Assembly: GCA_958430865.1 (NCBI GenBank)
Contig: CAUDNR010004096.1
Coordinates: forward strand, 34,129 to 68,803
Length of the DNA stretch: 34,675 nt
Direction of reading: 5' to 3'
From: Entrophospora sp. SA101
Taxonomy: Eukaryota > Glomeromycota > Glomeromycetes > Entrophosporales > Entrophosporaceae
Positions 19,526 through 27,875 of this stretch are shown one piece after another. Position numbers and translations under genes: made by a program. The notes under the pieces were generated by a model. That model was given only the letters and a program-made list of their open reading frames with translations, was not told where the DNA came from and did no database searches. The number at the start of each line of letters is the position of its first letter. The stretch's first letter is position 1.

Positions 19526-19685
19526 AGAATATTCCTATAAAAGAATTCCAAAGAATTCCAAATAAAAAAATATTTATATTAATCATGTATAAATATCGTT
19601 CTTATAAAATTTTAATTATCTAAAAAAAGTATACTTTTAGTGATTGACATCCATAAATTAATTTCATACATAATTAATCTTATAC

Positions 19686-19762
19686 ATGAAGTATACATGA
19701 AGTATACATGAAGTATACATGAAGTATACATGAAGTATACATGAAGTACACATGAAGTATAT
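19686..19762 (+). repeat. Seven tandem 11-bp units
   Basis: ATGAAGTATAC repeated seven times; the last two units differ by one or two bases. The 11-bp period puts every unit on nearly the same face of the helix. Confidence 0.92.
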
Positions 19763-19817
19763 TCATAAACCGTTAATATTATATTAATTATATTATGTAA
19801 ACACAGTTTAAGTACAC

Positions 19818-19849
19818 TTGAAGTATACTTGAAGTATACTTGATGTAAC
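19818..19849 (+). repeat. Related array, TTGAAGTATAC units
   Basis: Two exact units of TTGAAGTATAC and a third degenerate one, 55 bases after the first array. It differs from that array only at the first base of the unit. Confidence 0.8.
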
Positions 19850-19942
19850 GTTGATAATTGTTATGTTGTACGATATAATTAATATTTTTTTCGTAATACA
19901 TATAATTAATATTTTGGACGAATTTATTTTCATTTAATAAAA

Positions 19943-20233
19943 ATGCCTATACCAATCAAAACTCATAATCCCGAAGCCTCGAATTTACATACTAATATTA
20001 GTAAAAGTATGCAAAATAACGTTTCTAGCCTTATTTCATCATTTATGTATAAAAAAATCAGAATTTCTTTACGTGTATTGTTAGCTATAGTTAAGCCGGA
20101 AATTCATAAACTAATTATAGATTCAATGATGATTAATAATAATAGCGGAGCTAGCATGGCTAAAACAGTTTATAATATATCTAAAGTAGATTCGTCTGAT
20201 GAAGATGAAGATGAAGTTGAAGATGAAGTTTAA
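19943..20233 (+). CDS. Small ORF with acidic tail, function unknown
   Basis: 96 aa. The middle (residues about 25-62) is hydrophobic-basic and helical (RISLRVLLAIVKPEIHKLII); the end is a run of Asp/Glu/Val. Residues SGASMAK come from a 22-bp repeat copy. After its TAA (20231-20233) the same frame stays open for 40 more codons to TAA at 20354-20356, again passing through repeat variants (FSGAFSITK, ISRANSS), so it may be a longer gene with a nonsense change. No known domain. Confidence 0.45.
   Translation: MPIPIKTHNPEASNLHTNISKSMQNNVSSLISSFMYKKIRISLRVLLAIVKPEIHKLIIDSMMINNNSGASMAKTVYNISKVDSSDEDEDEVEDEV
20142..20163 (+). repeat. 22-bp symmetric repeat, in coding frame
   Basis: ATAGC-GGA-GCTAGC-ATG-GCTAA inside the acidic ORF, read as SGASMAK. 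Confidence 0.88.
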
Positions 20234-20258
20234 CCAAAAGTATGTAAAAAAATTATTT

Positions 20259-20284
20259 TTAGCGGAGCCTTTAGTATAACTAAA
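20259..20284 (+). repeat. 22-bp repeat variant with altered centre
   Basis: TTAGC-GGA-GC at the left and ACTAAA at the right, with the central GCTAGC replaced by CTTTAGTATA. Confidence 0.5.
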
Positions 20285-20320
20285 GAAATTCCGATGTGTA
20301 CAACCCATATAATAATTAAT

Positions 20321-20335
20321 ATTAGCAGGGCTAAT
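20321..20335 (+). repeat. Half-size form of the symmetric repeat
   Basis: A-TTAGC-AGG-GCTAA-T: the outer arms with one triplet between, lacking the central GCTAGC. Confidence 0.5.
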
Positions 20336-20380
20336 TCCTCATATACAATAAAATAAAGTTATATGTAAATGTGGTTAAGA

Positions 20381-20468
20381 TATGCTAGAGTTGAGCTAGA
20401 GACGTGCTAGAATTTTTTCTATATATTTATATGTAAAATGATACACTCATGCTAGAGTCGTGCTAAAT
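20381..20468 (+). repeat. Cluster of GCTAGA words
   Basis: TATGCTAGAG, GAGCTAGAG, GTGCTAGAA, CATGCTAGAG and GTGCTAAA within 88 bases. Possibly decayed relatives of the GCTAGC repeat core. No gene here. Confidence 0.45.
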
Positions 20469-20470
20469 TT

Positions 20471-20952
20471 TTAGTAAATCATATTAGTTAAAACATTTCT
20501 AATTACTGCTTCTTCTTCTTCTACTACTTCTATAAAATCGAATTCATCATCATTATAGATAAATGGAATAACGTCCCCATCATACAATGTAAAAGTTTTA
20601 TTTTCAAAATCTACATTTTCCACATTTGCCTGAAACCATGGCCAACCCAATATCAGTGCGTTTTTATGACCAGGTTCCAATGCAATTTTTTGCTCAGGTT
20701 CATCAGTTACAAAAATTTCATTAACTTCTACTTGTTTCCATTTATTATCTTTGGTTTATGGATCATACCTAATATATTAAACATACTTGGTTTTCCTTCT
20801 GGTTCTGTATAGGAAGTATCGATTTTCAATTTTTTAGCGGAGCTAGCATGGCTAAAATGTCTTGCTAAGTCCATATCTACAATATTATAATTAGTACAGG
20901 AGCAACATCCAACCTCAACTGGTATATTATTAATTTTACAGGGTAAATTCAT
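20471..20952 (-). pseudogene. Degenerate retropepsin-like gene, frameshifted
   Basis: Two frames make one product. 20952-20728 starts MNLPCKINNIPVEV; a change of frame near 20750 leads into 20680-20471, which carries ALILGWPWFQANVE, the ILGxPW motif that follows the flap in retropepsin-like proteins. Where the catalytic DTG is expected (after the IPVEV strand) the sequence reads CCSCT, so no catalytic Asp is visible. The C terminus is acidic. A 22-bp repeat (20834-20855) has inserted residues HASSAK. By position it is co-oriented with the polymerase and could once have been a second protease or a Gag-Pol linker. Probably non-functional. Confidence 0.55.
20834..20855 (+). repeat. 22-bp symmetric repeat, perfect consensus
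   Basis: TTAGC-GGA-GCTAGC-ATG-GCTAA. Lies in the retropepsin-like gene, which reads it on the opposite strand as SHASSAK. Confidence 0.9.
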
Positions 20953-21029
20953 TATGGCGTTTTTATTAAAATAGTATATTTATATTAGAAAAAAATTTAT
21001 AATTTGTTTCAAGTAATATCTTTAGAAAT

Positions 21030-21051
21030 TTACCGGAGTTAACATGGCTAT
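21030..21051 (+). repeat. 22-bp symmetric repeat, diverged copy
   Basis: TTACC-GGA-GTTAAC-ATG-GCTAT. The centre GTTAAC is still self-complementary although its sequence has changed from GCTAGC. Confidence 0.7.
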
Positions 21052-21139
21052 TTTTTCCTGGAGTGGTACTTTTAGTCAACCGACAACATGTGTGGACGAT
21101 AATCATGTTTGTTACATTTTGGAAGATGATCTGCTATAA

Positions 21140-21161
21140 TTAGCGGAGCTAGCATGGCTAA
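21140..21161 (+). repeat. 22-bp symmetric repeat, perfect consensus
   Basis: TTAGC-GGA-GCTAGC-ATG-GCTAA in non-coding DNA just past the polymerase 3' end. Confidence 0.9.
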
Positions 21162-21234
21162 ATAACGTCTCAAAATATATTATATCTAAAAAAAATTGTT
21201 ATAATATGATTTCCAAATAATTATGTTATATAAA

Positions 21235-23776
21235 TTATTGATATTCGGGTTTGAGTGTTAATTTCATAGCCCTTTTTTCTGCTTCTTCAGGAATTACCCC
21301 TGATGCAACAAACTTTTTATATGCACGAATTCTCCAATGCCCATAAGGTAAAGTTCGGATTCCGTCAGATAAAATCCAGCGCTTATTGTCATAAGGATTC
21401 AGCCCTATTTTGTTAACGCGTTCTAAATAAATTTGATGATCATAGCTACGAAGCCCATACATGTCGTGCCTAGTAATTTTTCGAGTTTTTAAGCATTCTA
21501 GGAACTTGTCATGACGAAGCTCCCTTTTTACTACTGATTTTTTAACGCCCTTGGCCTTTTGTATGCCATGCTTTTTCTGCCAACCCTCTTCTTCTAACTC
21601 TTTTTCGAAATCCGCCTCTGTTTTTGGCGTTTTGGGATCATGACCAACTGGAAGAACTGAATACATTTTCGGCTTTAAGCATACAGCTTCACTAATTGGG
21701 ATTCCCTTACACTCATCTTTCATTAGAAATAAGTCTCCGGAATTATTAAGATCAAATAGGTCTGGCCTCTCTGCCCGGTCTTTATAAACGTCTTCAGTTT
21801 CAATCCACATAATTAGTGAATCGGTATCAGTATAAAGAAGGCGGGCCTTTTCCCCATAACGGGGTTTAATATAGCCATACCAAAAGTTATACATCATAGC
21901 CTTACTAATATCGAGAATTGCTTGTCCTACAAACATCGGCTTATTTAGAGTAATCTGACTTTTTAGCATATGGATGGCTGTAATTCCGCCTTCGAAAGCC
22001 TTAAAACCTACATATAAAGGAGATGAGGTAAGACGTTTAAGTTTTTTGTCCTCTTCAGGTTTAAGTAATTCTACTCTCATATGCTTTCGGACATTTTCCA
22101 TTTGCTTACCAAAGACGGCATTATTTTTTAATTTATAGTACATAACTCCGAATTCGTCCCCAGATGCTTTAGCAATTTTTCTTTTGCGAATATTTTCCTC
22201 TATATAGGGCTTCATCCATGGGGATTGATGGAATTTTAGAGCTTCATGAATTTTTGTAACCTTTATTCCAAGATTTATATAAAGTTGAAGGGCTCTGTAA
22301 TGAACCACATAATTTTTCTTAGGCAGGAGCGTCTGAAGTAGCTTTTCTCCTAATACATATTTTCCTCCGCCAATTTCCGAATCATTTACCAAGTCTTCAT
22401 TATATGGGCTAAGCCAGTTTTTAGGTACAACGCCTTTTTCAGGTGCTAATGGGTAATCATTGAATAAATCGTGCAAGTTTAACGGAACTTCCATATCAAC
22501 TTCAAGTAAATAGCCCTCTTCAGCATCAATCGGAATTTCTAAAATATTAGGAATTTCCTCAGGGGCTACCTTACCTAAAATTTCTGTTGGTAAATATTGT
22601 ATCATGGCGCCAGAATATAATGCATTCATATCCTCATACATAACCCATGAATTCGGCTTGCTTTCATCATAATCAGGACATTGCGGGTTATTAGCTTTGG
22701 CATAACGTTGACTAACCATAGACATGCCCCCACGAATGGCTCTCTCTACTAACATATATTGATCTAGGTCTGTCAGAAGTTTTATTTCGGCTCCGCTACT
22801 TTTGTATAAAGAATCATTAAACATACCAGGAGCCAAAACGTAATGGGATGGGTCTAAGCCATCATCTTTCAAACACATAATGGTATAATTCATAAAAACG
22901 TCCGCAAGTAGGAGTACATCTGTTTCAAGATATAAATCATGATATTCGCCAAAAGTTTTCATTTCGAATTTTTGCCAGACTTCTTGGGCATAGGTATAGT
23001 CTGCCTTACTAATGTTTTGCTGGTTAAGTAGAGAATAGAAATCTTTTCTGCGCGGTAAAGCCGTTTTTTTGAATTTATCCCAAGAATTGGTCCAGTCATA
23101 TGGAAAAACCCCTTTTCGAAATAGAAATTTGATTTGCTCTAATGAGTAGCCTTTATCGGCAAAATGCTTTTTAGTTAGGGGGAACTTTTCTAGATTGCCG
23201 TTCATACACTCAACAAGCTTATCAAGCCCCATAGACATATGCTGAAAGCTATCTAAAAAGCGCAATTGACCAACATCCATAGCCTTATATTTGCCTATGT
23301 TTTCCGGAATGCATTTAAGCTTATTGGAAGTAAATCTGCCGGCAACTTCTATAAGCAAGTGAGAATCGTAGCCTCGGAAATTATGACAGATAAGTGGTAC
23401 TTTGGTTTTGAAAGCGCCCATTTGTAGTTTTTTATTGCAATTGCTATGAGCTGGGCCTCTATATTTTCCATTAATATGGCAATGGTCCCGAACTTTTAAT
23501 AATCCTTGATCTAACATTTGACTATTACAATACATACATTTGTATGTTTCTTTGAATATTCCATTATCTGGAATACTAGGCTGTTGATACCATTTTGGAC
23601 CAATTATTTCGTTTTTTTGCTTACATCCTTGATGTGATGCTCCTTTATAATTTCCGGTATTAGGGCAACAAACCATTGTTTTGAGTATATTTTGATTTGG
23701 AAATTGCCATATTGTATCATCCCATGGGACTAAAATGTCATCTGCAGATTCCTTAATGTCATCATTATCATCTTCA
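21235..23776 (-). CDS. Protein-primed-type B-family DNA polymerase, 5' end in gap
   Basis: About 846 visible residues, uninterrupted. Counting the gap codons, an endonuclease VII-like finger spans residues 85-118: C85-x2-C88, then VRDHCHINGKYRG and H115-x2-C118. A weaker echo of its second half is at 46-59 (GNYKGASHQGCKQK). Exonuclease motif II is HNFRGYDSHL (136-145), and a YxxxD-type motif III lies in YLETDVLLLAD. Polymerase motifs are A, D387 in DMNALYSG; B, K553 in KLKNNAVFG; and C, YTDTDS with D655 and D657. Exonuclease motif I is not visible and should lie upstream, in or beyond the gap. The family (DNA_pol_B_2) copies linear DNA from a terminal protein in Mavericks/Polintons and linear plasmids. 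Base composition is clearly less AT-rich than the neighbouring genes, suggesting a different or younger origin. Confidence 0.92.
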
Positions 23777-23786
23777 NNNNNNNNNN
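23777..23786. other. Assembly gap of 10 N
   Basis: Ten N in a row interrupt the 5' part of the polymerase gene. The true distance and the linkage of left and right parts are uncertain, which affects every long-range statement made here. Confidence 1.
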
Positions 23787-23880
23787 TCAAACAATAGAAT
23801 CAACCGTAAGTCAGCGAGTAGGCTGTGTGTTGAGCTATAAATAACCTATTAAATAGGAAACTCGGATTGCACGCTCGCAC
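23787..23880. other. Unassigned sequence between gap and block 2
   Basis: 94 bp with no similarity to the F-box upstream regions, which start about 23881. Contains a near-palindrome, CCTATTAAATAGG. It could be the right end of the element. Confidence 0.4.
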
Positions 23881-24180
23881 TAATTAATATTTTCTTATTA
23901 TTGTAAAATACATGATTATCTTTGGTTCTGAATGTAACATTTTCCAATATTTAACCATATAAATAAATAATTACCTCAATTTAATGTAAATAATTCTTCT
24001 AATTAAATAGTTGTATAGATTTACTATATTATTTGATTGATTAAACTATTAACTAGTTAGTCATCAGTCTGACAAATCTGTCGTTTTATTCTCCAAAATA
24101 AAATTATTTTTAATTGGTTGGAAATAAATTTAATTTTTTTTTCATTTACATTGTGCAACAAACAAATCGTTTTTAAAAAA

Positions 24181-25536
24181 ATGAGTTTGCCACTTGAGCT
24201 TCTGACTGAAATATTCAAATATATTGAAGATAATTACAAAACATTATATTCTTGTGTTTTTGTCAATAAACAATGGCACAATATCAACATTCCAACTTTA
24301 TGGAGAGATCCATTTGTTACTAAAGGCAGTATCAAAATATTAATTAATTGCATACTGGAAGAAGATAAGGATTTCTTAACTAGAAATTGCATTGAATTAA
24401 CATTTGAACTATTGGAGAGGCCACCATTATACAATTATGCTAGATTTTGTACCATATTTTCCAAGCGTCAGGATTTTCAATACCTGCTAAAAAGGGGAGA
24501 ATTAAATCTACAAATTTTAGAAAATAAATTAGGAAATTTTATTTTAGATCATTCAGCAGGTATTAAAAAGTTTAGTTCTTGTTATGTAGATTGTAACTTA
24601 TTAATTAATCATCATAGATTTGATAATTGTTTTCGGAATCTTTATGAAATAGATTGTAGTAATTCTGATAGTGGTGAATTTTTTGATAAATTAGCAAATA
24701 TTTGTAAAAATATTCAATCATTAACAGTATATTGTAATAGTAATGACAAAAATATATATAATTTAACACAGCTAATTAAAGTACAAGAGCAGATTAAATA
24801 TTTATCTATTACATCACCAATGTTACCAGATGAATTAAAAAAAGCAATATTAACACATTCACAATCAATAATTTTTTATGAATCTTATGACATTGAAGAT
24901 AATTTTAATAATCTCTTATTACCAACTTTTAAGAATTTAAGGACTTTAGAGTTATCAATTTATTCTATTAGTAAAATGATAAATTTGAAAAATATTTCAC
25001 TGCCAAATATTGAATCTATAAAATTATATATTGCTTCTCAACTATTTCTATCAGACTTGTCTGATTTTATTAATATCAATGGAAAAAATCTTAAAAATCT
25101 GTATGTTTATGGTTGTTACAGTGATGTATCCTTTGGAAAGCTATTTCAATCAATTGCACAATATTGTAAAAATTTAGAAGATTTAACTATAATGTATATG
25201 GATGAACTAGACCAGGAATTAATGGAAGTACTTAATAATTGCATTAAATTAAAAAGTATTAGATTTAATAAATATCATGGGAGTATAGATTTTGATAAAA
25301 TATTGACAGTATTAAATGAAACTTTACCAGGAAAATTAAGGTCAATAACTTTCACTTATAATGTTTATAATGTTAGTAACCACTCTTTGGATATTCTAAT
25401 GAAGAATTGGAGAGGACCCAAACCTTTAGTGATAGGATTTGATGTATATAAGTATGAAGCTTTGCTAGTAAGTGATGGAAGAAAAATATTAGAAAAATAT
25501 CAAGATTTAGGGTTTTTAATAATCAATAAACAATAA
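24181..25536 (+). CDS. F-box protein C
   Basis: 451 aa. The F-box is at the very N terminus (MSLPLELLTEIFKYIEDN, VFVNKQWHNINIPTLW); relative to B a 15-base in-frame deletion after the ATG removes FEIIN. The remainder is leucine-rich with the family landmarks (DHSAGIKKFS, LLINHHRFDNCF, ILTHSQSIIFY). Likely SCF ubiquitin-ligase adaptor. The ATG at 24181 aligns with the starts of A and B; the in-frame TTG at 24118 would add a non-conserved extension. From about residue 380 to the stop it is identical to A, including the INKQ end, whereas the first two thirds differ at many positions. Confidence 0.9.
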   Translation: MSLPLELLTEIFKYIEDNYKTLYSCVFVNKQWHNINIPTLWRDPFVTKGSIKILINCILEEDKDFLTRNCIELTFELLERPPLYNYARFCTIFSKRQDFQYLLKRGELNLQILENKLGNFILDHSAGIKKFSSCYVDCNLLINHHRFDNCFRNLYEIDCSNSDSGEFFDKLANICKNIQSLTVYCNSNDKNIYNLTQLIKVQEQIKYLSITSPMLPDELKKAILTHSQSIIFYESYDIEDNFNNLLLPTFKNLRTLELSIYSISKMINLKNISLPNIESIKLYIASQLFLSDLSDFININGKNLKNLYVYGCYSDVSFGKLFQSIAQYCKNLEDLTIMYMDELDQELMEVLNNCIKLKSIRFNKYHGSIDFDKILTVLNETLPGKLRSITFTYNVYNVSNHSLDILMKNWRGPKPLVIGFDVYKYEALLVSDGRKILEKYQDLGFLIINKQ

Positions 25537-27875
25537 TCTGGAAAATTGTAATTTGTTCAATTATTCTTAAAAACAGTTTGATGAATTAGAAAAAACCAGA
25601 AAAATATTTGAGGAAGCAGATAAAAAACCTTTTAATTTTTCAACAATTATAGCAACTTTTCATCTAAATACTGTTTATACAAGTAGAATAATTGAATTTT
25701 ATAACCCTACCTCAATTATTAGTATATCAGATGATTTATTTAATTTACGAATAAATTTTATTCATTAATCTTTTTATTATTATATAAGTTACTTCAAACA
25801 CAAGGAAGGGATTACTCTAAATTAAAATAGACAAGTATAAATAATAAGAAGTAGTTGTTCACCATGCCTCTTATTGTTATTATTATAATTATAATTATAT
25901 TCAAGCATTTATAATTTATTTTTTAATATTTATATTTTATTTTATTTTTGTATCCATAAATAATAAAAAATTTAATAAAGGTCATTAATAAATTAAAATA
26001 AAAAATTCCTTCTTTTTTAATTAATAAAAAAAAAATTTCACTTGTCATGAAGCATTCCTCTAGTTTAATAACAAACAATGTTGTGTGTTGTGTGGGGAAT
26101 CAATTATAAATGAAATTCAACCACATACAAATTTTCATGGGGGTAAATCAAGACCATTGAATCCAGAGACAGATTTTTTTTTAAATTTTGTAGCCCTTTA
26201 GCATTAACTTTTCCTAACCTCTCATTAGCATTAATTTAATGTTAAAGATGATTAGTGGTGGGAAGTGGTCTTTGTAAAATGTAAATTACATTATTGATGG
26301 TTTCTAATTAATATTTCTAGAGTCCCTTTGGTTCTAAATAAGGTTTCTTGCCAAAATCTCTTAATGACTCCTGAAACTCTGCCAAAACTCTGATAAACAA
26401 TTAATGTGCACCTTGCTGAAACCCTGCCAATCAAAACTCTGCTGAAATTCCAATAAATGAATAAAAATAAAAATGATTAATAATTATTCTCAAAAATTGC
26501 AATTCTAAATATCTTTATCCAAAATTATTTAAATTCTGATTCAATAGCCAAAACTTTGGGTGGTTTTTTTACAACCATTAATATAGGGAATATGGAAAAG
26601 CCAGAATGTTGCCAAAATATTTGGTAAGTGCTAACTAATTTTGACCAACATGTATGACTCACACTGGCAATAAACACTTCTTTAGCTTACAAACTACAAC
26701 TATTAATAATGTCACTTTTATTATTACATAAATGAAAAAAAAATCAAAACATGTTTGAATTGTCTTTAGTATCTGAATTTGAAACATATTAGGCAGGTCA
26801 ATATTAGTACAGGGAAACTTTTGTATACACATGTTTGAGTCAACTTAAGATTGCTTGCCAAAACCTCTTAGTGACTACTAAAACTCTGTTGAAACTCTAA
26901 TGAACAATTAATATATACCTTGTCAAAACTCTAATGATTGACAAAACTCCCAAATGCAAAACTCTAATAAATAAGTAATGTGTAACCTGTTGAAACTCTG
27001 TCAATTGATTTCTGGAGGAGTTTCACTCACAACCTTATGTCAACTTGATGCTTTTTTCAAATTTTGACTGTAGTATACTTTAGAATAATAAAAATAATAA
27101 AATACAAATGTGTCAAGCTGTCTTTAATGTCCGAGTTTGAAACAATATAGGTGCATTTTATATGCACAGAGGGAATTTGAAAAATTGTAAGAATTCTTGG
27201 TGATGAAGTCCCTGCTAAGATTATTGGCCACCTTTAATGTAACACAGGTGCCTGCACTTAATTTCCTACACTTGGTGGTTACTAATTAATCTTTTCTTAT
27301 AAAAAGAGCTGGATCCCCTTTGATATCTAATCATATAAGCAATTAATTGCCTCAACTTAATATAACAATAAATAATTATCAAATAATAATATATATATTT
27401 ACTATATTATCATTTGATTATTATCATTTGATTATTTGGTTAATTTCTCACATCACATATAAACTATTGTCACCAATTAAATTTGGGAGAGCATGTTTTA
27501 ATTGGTGATAACAATTATTTTTGTTTTTGTGTGGATCAGAATGAATAGGTTATTAACGAATTGATTTTGTTATTAGCAAATAATTTTGTTTAAAGAAGAT
27601 AAAAGTTTTAAATAAATATTTCTATTTTAGTTTTATTTAGTCAAAACTAATTAACTTATTACCAAGTTTTCCTTAGTCAAAACTAATTAATAATTAATAA
27701 AATAAATAAAATAAAAATAAACATTAAGAATTTCGGAATTAGTTAATTACAGCCAAAAGAGCATCCAAATTTAATTCCGGTAACACTATTTGTTCCTCCA
27801 AAATAATTTATTTTTAAATAAAATTTTTTTTCATTTACATCGTGTAATGTTACAAACAAATTATCCTTAAAAAAT
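25537..27875 (+). repeat. Spacer between C and D, type-1 F-box spacer
   Basis: Near-identical counterpart of 8802-10812, with no gene. It keeps the AAACTCTG-rich patches (about 26341-26460 and 26850-27010). It differs by an insertion near 27072-27113 and by a 316-bp MITE-like element at 27469-27784 within the D upstream region. Confidence 0.75.
27469..27784. mobile_element. MITE-like insertion upstream of D
   Basis: A 316-bp AT-rich segment absent from the matching places upstream of A, B and C. Its ends are imperfect inverted repeats: GTCACC then AATTAAATTTGG on the left; on the right, read inward on the other strand, GTTACCGG then AATTAAATTTGG. The 6 bp ACTATT flank it directly on both sides (27463-27468 and 27785-27790), a probable target-site duplication. 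A second short hairpin reuses the left end (TTAATTGGTGA at about 27500). No ORF, so non-autonomous. Confidence 0.75.

Larger units (their letters stand above)
19526..19942. promoter_or_regulatory. Intergenic region between divergent ORFs with iteron-like array
   Basis: 417 bp separating the coiled-coil gene (-) from the acidic ORF (+). It contains the 11-bp repeat arrays and several AAGTATACTT palindromes. A replication origin or transcription-factor array is possible; neither is shown. Confidence 0.45.
20953..21234. other. Intergenic DNA before the polymerase 3' end
   Basis: 282 bp holding a diverged and a perfect 22-bp repeat. A 31-codon ORF (21044-21139) starts at the ATG of the diverged repeat and ends just before the perfect one. 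It has no recognisable domain and may be a fragment. Confidence 0.5.
12701..23880. mobile_element. Mobile-element region: integrase, Gag, protease, PolB
   Basis: An 11-kb region between the two F-box blocks with element-type genes on both strands: a Cys/His-rich 81-aa protein, a zinc-finger protein, an rve integrase, a Gag-like protein, a retropepsin, a coiled-coil protein, a degenerate retropepsin-like gene and a B-family polymerase. No reverse transcriptase, ATPase or double-jelly-roll capsid gene is seen. Boundaries are inferred from where block homology stops. I found no matching terminal inverted repeats at 12701 and 23880, and an assembly gap lies at the right end, so it may be incomplete or a nest of fragments. 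Confidence 0.6.

Noticed and set aside
22780..22810. 22-bp repeat copy inside the polymerase (TAGCGGAGC on the minus strand)
   Set aside because: Only nine bases match and they encode a segment (YKSSGAEIK) that seems conserved in the polymerase family, so chance similarity is likelier.
12701..23880. Terminal inverted repeats bounding the element region
   Set aside because: I compared the two boundary sequences in both orientations and found no convincing match; the gap at 23777 may hide the true end.
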